Source: Corynebacterium hansenii
Lineage (GTDB): Bacteria > Actinomycetota > Actinomycetes > Mycobacteriales > Mycobacteriaceae
Reading direction: 5' to 3'
NCBI RefSeq assembly: GCF_030408795.1
Contig: NZ_CP047211.1
Location: 2,170,001 to 2,234,000, forward strand
DNA: 64,000 nt
How positions within the stretch are numbered: the stretch's first letter is position 1; each line of letters begins with the position of its first letter. Position numbers and translations under genes: made by a program. Positions 6,578 to 15,348 of the stretch are shown here, one piece after another. Below the pieces are notes generated by a model that saw only the letters and a program-made list of their open reading frames with translations, ran no database searches and was not told the origin of the DNA.

Positions 6578-7651
6578 GTGGAGATGGTGGACGTCGTCCT
6601 CCCCGCCCCCGGCCCCAACGACGTCATCGTCGACGTCCAGGCCTGCGGCGTCTGCCACACCGACCTCGCCTACCGCGACGGCGACATCAACGACGATTAC
6701 CCCTTCCTCCTCGGCCACGAGGCCGCCGGCGTCGTCTCCGAAGTCGGCGACGCCGTCACCCACGTCGAGGTCGGCGACTTCGTGGTGCTCAACTGGCGCG
6801 CGGTGTGCGGCCAGTGCCGCGCCTGCAAGAAGGGCGAGCCGAAGTACTGCTTCGCCACTCACAACGCCTCCAAGCCCATGACGCTCTCCGACGGCACCGA
6901 GCTGACGCCCGCCCTGGGCATCGGCGCGTTCTGCGACGCCACGCTGGTCCACGAGGGCCAGTGCACCAAGGTCTCCCCCGACGCCGACCCGGCCGTCGCC
7001 GGCCTGCTGGGCTGCGGCGTGATGGCGGGCATCGGCGCGGCCATCAACACCGGCGAGATCACCCGCGGCGAGTCCGTCGCGGTGATCGGCTGCGGCGGCG
7101 TCGGCACCGCGGCCATCGCCGGCGCGAAGCTGGCCGGCGCGACGACCATCATCGCGGTGGACATCTCCGACGAGAAGTTGGCCACCGCCCGCGACTTCGG
7201 CGCGACCCACACCATCAACTCGAGGGAACTCGCCGCCGGCGCACCCGGCGCAACGGGCGAGGACGATCCCGTCGTCAAGCAAATCCGTGAACTGACCGGG
7301 GGCTTCGGGGCCGACGTCGTCATCGACGCAGTCGGCCGCCCCGAGACTTACGTGCAGTCGTTCTACGCGCGCGACCTCGCCGGGCGCGTCGTGCTGGTCG
7401 GCGTGCCCTCGCCGACGATGAAGCTGGAGGTGCCGCTGCTCGACGTCTTCGGCCGCGGCGGCTCGCTGAAGTCCAGCTGGTACGGCGATTGCCTGCCCGA
7501 GCGGGACTTCCCCATGCTCGTCGATCTGTCGCTGGAGGATCGCCTGCCGCTGGCGGACTTCGTCAGCGAGCGCATCGGCCTCGACGACGTCGAGGAGGCG
7601 TTCGACACCATGAAGGCGGGCAAGGTCCTGCGTTCCGTGGTCACGCTGTAG
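6578..7651 (+). CDS. mscR: Mycothiol-dependent formaldehyde dehydrogenase, 5' end frameshifted
   Basis: Zinc alcohol dehydrogenase of the class III/MscR type, which oxidises S-hydroxymethyl-mycothiol. Numbered from the GTG at 6578: catalytic zinc ligands C26 and H47, structural zinc cysteines 77, 80, 83 and 91, and Rossmann turn GCGGVG. The family N-terminus [15 protein letters not shown] is encoded upstream in this same frame from about 6539, but no start codon precedes it. The only plausible start, ATG 6471 with -10 TACGCT at 6458-6463, is one frame off. A missing base in the C-rich run near 6510-6520 would explain this. Either a sequencing error or a true defect. The MBL hydrolase follows, as expected for this pathway. 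Confidence 0.85.
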   Translation: MEMVDVVLPAPGPNDVIVDVQACGVCHTDLAYRDGDINDDYPFLLGHEAAGVVSEVGDAVTHVEVGDFVVLNWRAVCGQCRACKKGEPKYCFATHNASKPMTLSDGTELTPALGIGAFCDATLVHEGQCTKVSPDADPAVAGLLGCGVMAGIGAAINTGEITRGESVAVIGCGGVGTAAIAGAKLAGATTIIAVDISDEKLATARDFGATHTINSRELAAGAPGATGEDDPVVKQIRELTGGFGADVVIDAVGRPETYVQSFYARDLAGRVVLVGVPSPTMKLEVPLLDVFGRGGSLKSSWYGDCLPERDFPMLVDLSLEDRLPLADFVSERIGLDDVEEAFDTMKAGKVLRSVVTL

Positions 7652-7778
7652 GCCCGGCGGGGCGGCATCTTGCTTGACGACGGACGGCGCTTGACGACGG
7701 CCACCGCCCGACTCCCACCCACCTTCTCCAACCCACCGACTCCAAACGGCCCCCTTCCACCACCAGGAGAGAGCACCA

Positions 7779-8450
7779 ATGAGCACCGAATCGCACGACG
7801 CCGCGGAGCGCATCCGCAAACAGGGCGATCTGATCATCGACCACGTGGTCACGTCCGGCACGTTCGCCCTCGACGGCGGCGAATGGGACGTGGACAACAA
7901 CATCTGGGTCTTCGGCGACGAAAACGAGGTCATCGTCGTCGACGCCGCGCACACTGCCCAGCCGATCATCGACGCCGTCGGCGGGCGCCGCGTGAAGGCC
8001 ATCGTGTGCACCCACGCGCACAACGACCACATCACCGTCGCCCCGGAGCTGTCCGAGAAGCTCGACGCGCCGATCCTCGTCCACCCCGGCGACCAGATGC
8101 TGTGGGAGCAGACGTGGGGCGACCTCGGCCACGACACCCTGGAGCACGGCCAGAAGCTCGAGGTCGCGGGCACCGAGGTCATGGTGGTCAACACCCCGGG
8201 CCATTCCCCCGGTTCGTGCTGCCTGTACGTGCCGGAGGCCGGCGAGCTGTTCTCCGGCGACACGCTGTTCTCGGGCGGTCCCGGCGCGACGGGACGGTCG
8301 TTCTCGGACTTCGACACCATCATCGATTCCATCCGCGACAACCTGCTGACCCTGCCGGAGGAGACCATCGTCCGCACCGGCCACGGCGACCACACGACCA
8401 TCGGCCGCGAGGCGCCGCACCTGGAGGAATGGATCCGCAGGGGGTACTGA
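7779..8450 (+). CDS. Metallo-beta-lactamase-fold hydrolase paired with mscR
   Basis: 223 aa, glyoxalase II-like. The binuclear metal motif THAHNDH is at residues 78-84, followed by NTPGHSPGS, FSGDTLF and the late TGHGDHT histidine. This type of hydrolase is regularly found next to MscR in mycothiol producers and is thought to act on the S-formyl-mycothiol product or a related thioester. AGGAGAG precedes the ATG. The 127-nt gap to mscR holds two direct copies of GCTTGACGACGG (7672 and 7689) but no terminator, so the two are probably cotranscribed. Confidence 0.88.
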   Translation: MSTESHDAAERIRKQGDLIIDHVVTSGTFALDGGEWDVDNNIWVFGDENEVIVVDAAHTAQPIIDAVGGRRVKAIVCTHAHNDHITVAPELSEKLDAPILVHPGDQMLWEQTWGDLGHDTLEHGQKLEVAGTEVMVVNTPGHSPGSCCLYVPEAGELFSGDTLFSGGPGATGRSFSDFDTIIDSIRDNLLTLPEETIVRTGHGDHTTIGREAPHLEEWIRRGY

Positions 8451-8536
8451 CCCCCACCGACTCCGCACGCGCGGCCGCCCCGACACAAGGATTCCCCTCG
8501 CCCCTTGCGCCGGGGCTTTCGCATGCCTAGGGTCAC

Positions 8537-8568
8537 GGTTAAGGGGTTCACCACATAGGTGGTTAACC
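8537..8568 (+). promoter_or_regulatory. Putative GntR operator and promoter region
   Basis: GGTTAA at 8537 and TTAACC at 8563 frame a central ACCAC-ATAG-GTGGT inverted repeat. The AT-rich block lies 20-50 nt before the gntR start, which fits autoregulation by a YtrA-type repressor. The exact -10 is not clear. Confidence 0.45.
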
Positions 8569-8589
8569 CATTAACTGAAGGAGGTGCTC

Positions 8590-8949
8590 ATGGCCGATCC
8601 CCGCCCGATCTACGCGCGCATCGCCGCCGAGCTCCGCGATCACATCGGCAGCGGCGCATTGCGGGAAGGCGACCGCGCACCGTCGACCAACGAACTCTCC
8701 GCCTTCCACTCCGTCAACCCCACGACCTCCGGAAAGGCCCTCGCCGAACTCGTCGCCGATGGCCTGCTGGAAAAGCGCCGCGGCCTGGGCATGTTCGTCG
8801 TCCCCGGCGCCCGCGACATGGTGCTGGCCCGTCGCCGGGCGGCACTGGCCGAAGAATTCATCCGCCCCTTGCTCGCCGAAGCACGCGCACTGGGGCTCGA
8901 CGACGCCACGCTCGACGGGCTGATCGCCGAAGAAAGGAAGCGGAAATGA
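8590..8949 (+). CDS. GntR-family repressor, YtrA type
   Basis: 119 aa. Residues of about 5-70 are the GntR winged helix (PIYARIAAELRDHIGSGALREGDRAPSTNELS, then the VNPTTSGKAL recognition helix and the GMFV wing). The short helical C-terminus with no ligand-binding domain is the YtrA subfamily, whose members control adjacent ABC transporters. ATG at 8590 was chosen over the GTG at 8584 because AAGGAGG is spaced correctly. Its stop overlaps the start of the ATP-binding gene (ATGA), so regulator and transporter form one operon. Confidence 0.9.
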   Translation: MADPRPIYARIAAELRDHIGSGALREGDRAPSTNELSAFHSVNPTTSGKALAELVADGLLEKRRGLGMFVVPGARDMVLARRRAALAEEFIRPLLAEARALGLDDATLDGLIAEERKRK

Positions 8950-9839
8950 CCATCGGAATCGCCGACGTCGTCGTGAGGCGCCGCGGCCACACTATCCTCG
9001 ATCGGGCGAACCTGGAACTCGGGCCCGGAATCCACGGAATCATCGGGCGCAATGGCGTGGGCAAGACGACGCTGCTGAGGGTGCTCGCGCGCCACATGCG
9101 CGTCACCGCTGGCACCGTGCGAAGCTCGGACACCACCGCGCTGGGCCGCGTCGCGCCGGACGTGCGGTTCGCGGGCGCCACGGTCGGGCAGCATCTCGAC
9201 GTCGCCGCCGTCGGGCATCCGGGCCTCGACCGGGAGCTCGCGCTGGGCATTCTCGCCGCCGCCGGCATCGACGCGAGGGCCCGCACCGCGACGCTCAGCG
9301 CGGGCCGGCGCCAGCTCCTCTCTGCTGCCACGGCGCTGTCCTCCGGCGCCGGCGCGGTGCTGCTCGACGAGCCCTTCACCGGTCTGGACGTCGGGCTCCG
9401 CCGCGTCCTCCGCGACCGGATCATCGGGGTCGCCGGCGACCACCCGGAACTGTGCCTGGTGCTCACTTCCCACCGCTCCGAGGACCTCGCGGGACTCGTC
9501 GACGACGTGACAACCATTTCCGACGCGGGCATCGTCGCCGGCCCGATCTCCCTCGACGCCGCCCGCGCCAGCTTCCCCACGATGCGCGGCCCCTCCGCCA
9601 TGGTCGACGCCATCGCCGGTGACGCGCCGCGGGCGGCCGCGAAGTCCCTCGGCGGCATCGCGGAAGTCACGTTGTCCCGGCCCCTGTCCTGTTCCGCTTC
9701 ACGACGGGCCGCCGCGGAAGGCATCACCATCACCCATCCCGAAGACGGCGAGCTGATCGATCTACTCGCCCTCCATAGCGCGTCCGCCGATCCCGGCACC
9801 ACCACCCGCGCCCCAGCAACCACGAGGAACGAGCCATGA
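8946..9839 (+). CDS. ABC transporter ATP-binding protein
   Basis: 297 aa. Walker A is GRNGVGKTT at residues 34-42. The signature is a variant, LSAGRRQ. Walker B is VLLDEPFTGLD and the H-loop is LTSHRSED. The last 70 residues, after the ATPase core, are unrelated to the fold and rich in Ala. It starts on the gntR stop and ends on the permease start. With the GntR regulator and the membrane protein this resembles YtrA/BcrA-type export or stress-responsive transporters. Substrate unknown. Confidence 0.88.
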   Translation: MTIGIADVVVRRRGHTILDRANLELGPGIHGIIGRNGVGKTTLLRVLARHMRVTAGTVRSSDTTALGRVAPDVRFAGATVGQHLDVAAVGHPGLDRELALGILAAAGIDARARTATLSAGRRQLLSAATALSSGAGAVLLDEPFTGLDVGLRRVLRDRIIGVAGDHPELCLVLTSHRSEDLAGLVDDVTTISDAGIVAGPISLDAARASFPTMRGPSAMVDAIAGDAPRAAAKSLGGIAEVTLSRPLSCSASRRAAAEGITITHPEDGELIDLLALHSASADPGTTTRAPATTRNEP

Positions 9840-10522
9840 AAAACTCCATCACCGCCTTCGCTTCCCCCTCACGACGGGAGCTGATCATCGGATTCGCCGC
9901 CATCGCGTTCTTCCTCGCGGTCGGCAGGTTCACGAGGGGCTCCGGGTTCGCCTGGAACGGTCTGGCGCTTTCGGCGACGGCCGTGTTCTTCGGCATCGCC
10001 GCCCATCGGATCCGCGCCGTCCGCGCCCTGAATGTGCCGGCACCGACCTGGTTCGCCGGATTCGCGTCCGTCGCCGCCGCGTGGAGCCTCGCGCTGTCGG
10101 CCATCGCGACCGCCAGCACGTGGCTCAGTTGGAGGAACAACCCCTGGTACACGCGATACGACCCCTTCGTTGTCAACGCCGGAAGCGCGCCTTTCCTGGA
10201 CACCGACGGCGAGCCCTACCTGGTCGATGACGCCGGCACCACCCCATGGACGTGGGCGATCACGTTCCTGGTGTTCCTCGTCTGCTTCCTCATGGCCGCG
10301 GCCATCGGTGCGGCGCTGGGCACGGTGACCGCATCCTGGGGCGCAGTGACGGCGATAGCGGGCGCTTCGCTCACCGTCGCCGGCCTGCTCATGGCCACCT
10401 GGGGCTTCGGCATCGGCGACGGCGTGGCCGCGCCTTACCCGGGAGTGTTCATCTTCGGCATCCCCATCGCCGCCGTCGCGGCGGCCATCGGCTGGGCCGG
10501 GGCAAGCAGACTCGAACCCTGA
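9836..10522 (+). CDS. Membrane partner of the GntR-controlled ABC transporter
   Basis: 228 aa with about six hydrophobic helices. The pairs around residues 17-33, 42-60 and 72-95 are followed by a polar loop of about 45 residues (SWRNNPWYTRYDPFVVN...) and three further helices from 138 to the end. The long loop between helices is probably extracytoplasmic. No family motif recognised. Position and the ATGA overlap with the ATPase gene make it the likely permease. Confidence 0.7.
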   Translation: MKNSITAFASPSRRELIIGFAAIAFFLAVGRFTRGSGFAWNGLALSATAVFFGIAAHRIRAVRALNVPAPTWFAGFASVAAAWSLALSAIATASTWLSWRNNPWYTRYDPFVVNAGSAPFLDTDGEPYLVDDAGTTPWTWAITFLVFLVCFLMAAAIGAALGTVTASWGAVTAIAGASLTVAGLLMATWGFGIGDGVAAPYPGVFIFGIPIAAVAAAIGWAGASRLEP

Positions 10523-10571
10523 CCCATCCCGGCGAGACCGAAAGGTGGGGCCCCGGCGCGCCCGCGGGACT

Positions 10572-12536
10572 TCAGTCCACCTGCACCTTGAGCGACTCGG
10601 CCAACAGCTCGCGGCGGTAGTCCTCGAGGGCCAGCAGGTCGGCGAACAACTGCCGGTACGCGGCTTCGTCGTCGGAGGGGCGCATCCGGGCGAGCATCGA
10701 CTTCACCTGCGCCACCTGCCCGCCGACCCACACTTCCTGCAGGCGGGCCAGCACCGACGACGAGTACGCGCGCAGCATCTCGGCATCGACGCGGATTTCC
10801 TCCACGCCGAGTTCGGTGACCAGTGCGCGGCCGACGGCGTCGTCGAGCTGCCCCAGCAGCGCGGCCACCCATTCGGCTCCTCCGCTTGCCCCGGACACCC
10901 CGCCGGCCTTCTGCGTGGCGTCGAAAAGCGCCCGGTACGTCGGGTGCGAGAACGTCTCCGGGGCGAGGGCGTCGAACATCGGCCCGGTGATCACGGGCTC
11001 CTGGATGGCCAGCTTCATCGCCTCACGCTGCACGTGCAGCTCCGGGTCGCGCGCGTCGGGGTACGGCAGCATCGGCCGGGCGGGTGCCGCGCCGGGGCCC
11101 TTGCCGCCGGAACCGCCGCCGAACCCCGGAGAACCCGGGCCGGCGTCGGCGTCGCCGTCCCGTTGGCGCACGGGCCTGCGCCGCGGCCCGTCGTCGTGCT
11201 TGGGATTGCGGGCCTCGTCGCGCACGCGGCGGACGAATTCCGCCTCGTCGTTCCACCCGACCCAGCCGGCGACCTCGCGGGCGTACTCGTCGCGCAGCGA
11301 CGCATCCCGAATCTGGCCCAGCACGGGCACCACGCGGCGCAGACCGTCCACGCGGCCGTTGGGCGTGGTCATGTCGTAGTCGGCCAGCAGCGTCCGCAGC
11401 ACGAACTCCACCAACGGCGTCCGCTGCGCCACCAGATCGCGCACGGCCGCGTCGCCCTTGGCCATCCGCAGATCGCAGGGGTCCATTCCCTCGGGCGCGA
11501 CGGCGACGTAGCTCTGCCCCGTGAACTGCTGCTCGCCCTCGAACGCGCGCATGGCCGCCTTCTGCCCGGCCTCGTCGCCGTCGAAGGTGTAGATCAGCTC
11601 ACCGCGGAAGAAGCTGTCGTCCAGCATCAGGCGGCGCAGCAGCTGCAGGTGCTCGTCGCCGAACGCCGTGCCGCAGGCGGCGACGGCCGTGGTCACGCCG
11701 GCGGCGTGCATCGCCATGACGTCGGTGTAGCCCTCGACGATCACCGCCCGGTGGCCCTCCGCGATCGACTTCTTCGCATGGTCCAGGCCGAACAGCACCT
11801 TCGACTTCTTGTACAGCATCGTCTCGGGCGTGTTCATGTACTTGCCCAGGTTGTCGTCGTCGTAAAGCTTGCGGGCCCCGAAGCCGATGACGTCGCCGCT
11901 GATGTTGCGGATCGGCCACAGCAGGCGCCGATGGAAGCGGTCGATGGGCCCCTTGCGGCCCATCCGCGCCAACCCCGCCTTCTCCAGCTCCTCGAAGGTG
12001 AAGCCCAGCCGCTGCAGGTGCTTGGTCAGCGTGTCCCAGCCCGCCGGCGCGTAGCCGCAGCCGAAGTGCTTGGCCTGCTCGATGGTGAAACCGCGGTCGG
12101 TGAGGAACGTCCGCGCGGTCTCCGCCTCCGGCTTGCCCAGCTGCATGGCGTAGAACTTCTGCGCCTCGCGGTTGGCGGCGATGAGCCGCTGGCGGGTGCC
12201 CGGTTCCTCGCGCCGCCCGGTGCCGCCGCCCTCGTAGTTGATGCGGTAGCCGATTTTCTCTGCGCACGCCTCCACGGCCTCGGGGAAGGTCAGGTGCTCC
12301 ATCTCCATGAGGAAGCTGAAGACGTCCCCGCCCTTGCCCGTCGAAAAGCAGTGGTAGTAGCCGTGATTCGGCCGCACGTGGAAGCTGGGGGTGCGCTCGT
12401 CCTTGAACGGCGACAGCCCCTTCATCGAGTCCGCGCCGCCCGGTTTGAGCTGCACGTACTCGGCGACGATTTCCTCGATCGGCGTACGTTCGCGGATCGC
12501 CGCGATGTCGCTGTCGGGGATTCGTCCTCTGGCCAT
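10572..12536 (-). CDS. dnaG: DNA primase with a degenerate zinc-binding site
   Basis: 654 aa. It makes RNA primers for lagging-strand synthesis. TOPRIM motifs are intact: VIVEGYTDVMAMH and YTFDGDEAGQ. The C-terminal DnaB-binding region follows a Gly/Pro-rich linker. The N-terminal CHC2 zinc ribbon is eroded: the usual CPFH is SPFK (S42, K45) and CFGC is CFST (C63, T66), leaving one of four ligands. The start at 12536 is supported by TACCAT ending 7 nt upstream on the minus strand (leaderless) and by the MARGRIPDSDI family start. An ATG at 12545 is also in frame. Confidence 0.95.
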   Translation of the reverse strand: MARGRIPDSDIAAIRERTPIEEIVAEYVQLKPGGADSMKGLSPFKDERTPSFHVRPNHGYYHCFSTGKGGDVFSFLMEMEHLTFPEAVEACAEKIGYRINYEGGGTGRREEPGTRQRLIAANREAQKFYAMQLGKPEAETARTFLTDRGFTIEQAKHFGCGYAPAGWDTLTKHLQRLGFTFEELEKAGLARMGRKGPIDRFHRRLLWPIRNISGDVIGFGARKLYDDDNLGKYMNTPETMLYKKSKVLFGLDHAKKSIAEGHRAVIVEGYTDVMAMHAAGVTTAVAACGTAFGDEHLQLLRRLMLDDSFFRGELIYTFDGDEAGQKAAMRAFEGEQQFTGQSYVAVAPEGMDPCDLRMAKGDAAVRDLVAQRTPLVEFVLRTLLADYDMTTPNGRVDGLRRVVPVLGQIRDASLRDEYAREVAGWVGWNDEAEFVRRVRDEARNPKHDDGPRRRPVRQRDGDADAGPGSPGFGGGSGGKGPGAAPARPMLPYPDARDPELHVQREAMKLAIQEPVITGPMFDALAPETFSHPTYRALFDATQKAGGVSGASGGAEWVAALLGQLDDAVGRALVTELGVEEIRVDAEMLRAYSSSVLARLQEVWVGGQVAQVKSMLARMRPSDDEAAYRQLFADLLALEDYRRELLAESLKVQVD

Positions 12537-12619
12537 GGCCACCATGGTAGCCAGCACCGTCGACCGTATGTGCGGTGGGCGGGAAAGGTGCAGCTCGCCG
12601 GGTTTTCGTGCCTCCCCTT

Positions 12620-12630
12620 GCTTTGCGACG
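12620..12630 (-). repeat. CGTCGCAAAGC motif between dnaG and the ribonuclease gene
   Basis: Copy on the minus strand with GGCC directly before it. It lies 25 nt upstream of the ribonuclease start, within the divergent promoter region. Confidence 0.7.
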
Positions 12631-12655
12631 GGCCGCCGCGTGGGAAACTGTCCGC

Positions 12656-13228
12656 ATGTCAGGAATGGACGGGAAGAAGGGCAAGGGGCTCCTCGCCGCG
12701 GGCGGCGCCCTGCTGCTCGCATTGGCCGGTGCGTGGTTCGGCATCGACGGCGGCACCGGTGCCGGGAACGGTTCCCCCGGCGACGCGGGTTCGGGCGGCT
12801 CCGGCGCGGGTTCGGGTGACTCCGGCTCCGGCGCGGGCGCCCGCCCGAACGACGGCCCCGGCAAGAATGGCGGCGGGAAAACCGGCGCCGGGCAATCACG
12901 CGATGGCGCAGAGGACGGCGCGCGCGGGGACGAGTGCCCCATCGACACGCTGCCGCCGCAGGCGGACGAGGTCGTCGACCGCATCCTGACCAACCAGCAC
13001 CACATCCACTCGCCCCACGACGGCAAGCACTTCGGCAACTACGAAGGCGTTCTGCCTAGGCAGAAGGGCGACTACTACCGCGAGTACACCGTGGAGACCC
13101 CGGGGCTGAACCACCGCGGGGCCCGTCGCATCGTCGTCGGCGGCGGCACGGAAGACGACCCGGACGTTTGGTACTACACCGACGACCATTACGGGTCGTT
13201 CTGCAAGATCCCCGACGCGGAGGACTGA
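12656..13228 (+). CDS. Secreted guanyl-specific ribonuclease (RNase Sa-like)
   Basis: 190 aa. Residues 10-27 form an N-terminal membrane/signal helix. Residues 32-90 are a Gly/Ser-rich linker with no secondary structure. Residues 98-185 match the Streptomyces RNase Sa/N1 fold closely: LPPQADEVVDRI, HFGNYEGVLPRQ, YYREYTVETPG, RRIVVGG and DDHYGSF. The expected catalytic residues are E143, R157/R158 and H178. C94 and C183 could form the family disulfide. No cleavage site is obvious, so the enzyme may stay tethered to the cell surface. A weak -10 (GAAACT) ends 6 nt before the ATG. The convergent SUKH-like gene lies 25 bp away. Confidence 0.9.
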   Translation: MSGMDGKKGKGLLAAGGALLLALAGAWFGIDGGTGAGNGSPGDAGSGGSGAGSGDSGSGAGARPNDGPGKNGGGKTGAGQSRDGAEDGARGDECPIDTLPPQADEVVDRILTNQHHIHSPHDGKHFGNYEGVLPRQKGDYYREYTVETPGLNHRGARRIVVGGGTEDDPDVWYYTDDHYGSFCKIPDAED

Positions 13229-13253
13229 CCCCGGGGCGACCGCGCGACCGGCG

Positions 13254-13868
13254 TCACCCCCGACGCAGCCGCGCGTGGATTTCCGCGTCGGTCAGTTGCC
13301 CGGCGAGCCACGCGCTCAGCGACGGGGCCTCCGATTCAATGTGGCGGAACATCCCCTCATGGTCCGTCGACCACACGGCGGGATCCCCCGGCCGCGGATC
13401 GTCGGCGTTGATCAAGTGGTAGTTCGGGTACCCGTCGCCGTAGGTCAGCAGGACGGCGCGGGCTGCGGCCGGATCACCGACGGCTTCGCGGAACGCCTTC
13501 AGTTCCGGCGAATCCTCGCCTTCCGCGCCCAGGTCCACGAAGGGGAAGTCCTTTCCGATCCCCTCATCCCACTCGAATGCGATCTCGCCCGCCTGCCACT
13601 CGTTGCCGCACCAACGCACTCCTTCCGGTAGTTCGTCGGTGACGGGGACGTCGGGAAGCGGCCCGTCGAGCGCGATGACGGCGTCGGCGTCGGGCAAGCC
13701 GCATTCCGCGGGCAGCAGGAACCCCACTTCCGCTTCGCCGATGAGCCGCTTCGGGAAGGAGATCGCCCCGACGCGGGCGACGGGGCCGGCATCGTCCGGG
13801 ACCTCCCGCCACGTGCCGCCGAGCCGATCGACCTGTTCGAGGACCGCACGGGAAAAGGGCTTCGCCAT
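13254..13868 (-). CDS. SUKH/SMI1-like protein, possible immunity protein
   Basis: 204 aa, acidic and soluble. The C-terminal part (GDGYPNYHLINADD, then PAVWSTDHEGMFRHIESEAPSLSAWLAG) resembles SMI1/KNR4 (SUKH) domains, where a binding-site strand is followed by a DHE and a Ser/Phe helix. SUKH proteins are often immunity proteins for nuclease toxins, and this gene converges on a secreted ribonuclease gene. The N-terminal half (GGTWREVPDD) is less typical. TATCCT ends 6 nt before the ATG, a leaderless promoter. The family call is moderate and the immunity role is inference. Confidence 0.5.
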   Translation of the reverse strand: MAKPFSRAVLEQVDRLGGTWREVPDDAGPVARVGAISFPKRLIGEAEVGFLLPAECGLPDADAVIALDGPLPDVPVTDELPEGVRWCGNEWQAGEIAFEWDEGIGKDFPFVDLGAEGEDSPELKAFREAVGDPAAARAVLLTYGDGYPNYHLINADDPRPGDPAVWSTDHEGMFRHIESEAPSLSAWLAGQLTDAEIHARLRRG

Positions 13869-13886
13869 GCCGGAAGGATATGCCGG

Positions 13887-15233
13887 TCAGCCGCGGGCCG
13901 CGGACACCCCGGCGATCTTCCGGTCGAGCCTCTCCACGCGGGACTCCGTCATCGAGGCGATCTGGTCGACGATCACGCGCAGCCGCCCGGCATCGGATTC
14001 CGCCTGGTCGTACATCCAGCGGTAGACCGGGTCCAGCGATCCGGGCGCGCCTTCCCTCAGGTAGTCGGCGACGCGGAACAGCCGGTCGCGCTCGCGGTCC
14101 TGCCTGCGGATGTGCCGCGGCAGGTCCATCACGTACAGCACCGCGATGGACTTGAGCATGGTCACCTCCGCGAGGATCCCCGCGGGCACGGCGAGGTCTG
14201 CCTCGTAGCGCCCGAGGGCCCGGTCGATGGGCTGCTTCGGGCCGAAGAACCCCTCGGCTTCGCTCGACGACGCCCACGCGGCCCGTGCCGCCCGCCTCGT
14301 GCCGGCGACCGACGCGGTGACGAATCTGCCGACCAGCTCCGACGTCATCCGCTTCAGCGCGACCATCGAGTGCAGCGACCCGTCGTAGGAGGCGGCGGCG
14401 GAGACGACGGGCAGGCTGGCCAGCCGGCCGGCGGCTTCGACGAGCTCCGCGGGGTCGCCGCCGAACGCGCGGGCGCCCTTGTCGGCCAGCGCCGCCAGCT
14501 CCACGGTGTCCCACAGGACGCCGAGGTCGATGCGGCCGGAGACGATGCCGTCCTCGACGTCGTGGACCGAGTACGCGACGTCGTCGGCCCAGTCCATGAT
14601 CTGCGCCTCCAGGCATTGGCGGCCGTGGGGCGCGCCGGCGCGGATCCACTGGAGGATCGGGGCGTCCTCCTGGTACGCGCCGTACTTGGTGCGCCGCGTG
14701 CCGTCGGGGGCGATCGGGGTCCACGGGTACTTGCACGCCGCGTCGAGCGCCGCGCGCGTGAGGTTGAGGCCGCACGGGTGCCCGGTGTCGTCGAGGGTCT
14801 TCGGCTCCAGCCGGGCGAGGATGCGCAGCGTCTGCGCGTTGCCCTCGAAACCGCCGCACTCGGCCGCGATCTCGTTCAGCGCGCGTTCGCCGTTGTGCCC
14901 GTAGGGCGGGTGCCCGATGTCGTGGGTCAGGCCCGCCAGCTCCGCCAGGTCCTCGTCGGCGCCGAGGTCGGCGGCGATGCCGCGGGCGATCTGCGCGACC
15001 TCCAGCGAGTGCGTCAGCCGGGTGCGCGGGGTGTCGCCGTCGTGGGGACCCACCACCTGGGTCTTGTCCGCCAGCCGGCGCAGGGCGGCCGAATGGAGGA
15101 CGCGGGCGCGGTCGCGGGAGAAGGCGGTGCGGTGCGCCTCCACGGCCTCGGCCCCGGGCAGCAGCGACTGTTTCGCACCCTCGTGCAGGATGCGGTCGAG
15201 ATCGGATGCTGAATAACGGAATCGGGCGGCCAC
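13887..15233 (-). CDS. dgt: dGTP triphosphohydrolase (dGTPase)
   Basis: 448 aa, HD-domain enzyme that hydrolyses dNTPs to nucleosides and triphosphate, limiting dNTP pools. Motifs are [12 protein letters not shown] (first His), [15 protein letters not shown] (HD pair) and the later [17 protein letters not shown]. Length fits the actinobacterial family. A GTG start at 15233 was chosen because CATGAT on the minus strand ends 6 nt before it and the protein then begins [16 protein letters not shown] as in relatives. Its place between dnaG and glyS is the usual one. Confidence 0.94.
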   Translation of the reverse strand: MAARFRYSASDLDRILHEGAKQSLLPGAEAVEAHRTAFSRDRARVLHSAALRRLADKTQVVGPHDGDTPRTRLTHSLEVAQIARGIAADLGADEDLAELAGLTHDIGHPPYGHNGERALNEIAAECGGFEGNAQTLRILARLEPKTLDDTGHPCGLNLTRAALDAACKYPWTPIAPDGTRRTKYGAYQEDAPILQWIRAGAPHGRQCLEAQIMDWADDVAYSVHDVEDGIVSGRIDLGVLWDTVELAALADKGARAFGGDPAELVEAAGRLASLPVVSAAASYDGSLHSMVALKRMTSELVGRFVTASVAGTRRAARAAWASSSEAEGFFGPKQPIDRALGRYEADLAVPAGILAEVTMLKSIAVLYVMDLPRHIRRQDRERDRLFRVADYLREGAPGSLDPVYRWMYDQAESDAGRLRVIVDQIASMTESRVERLDRKIAGVSAARG

Positions 15234-15348
15234 GCGCCCATCATGCCGCCGATTCCGCGTCACCGCCGGTAGGCGCGCTGTACGGGAGGCCCGCGCGTCC
15301 GCCCGGCGTCGCGCTGTGTGGTCCACGGCGCGCACGTATCCTCGGGGC

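Noticed and set aside
12900..13190. Antisense gene over the ribonuclease
   Set aside because: The plus-strand product matches RNase Sa across its whole domain, and the antisense product has no recognisable feature.
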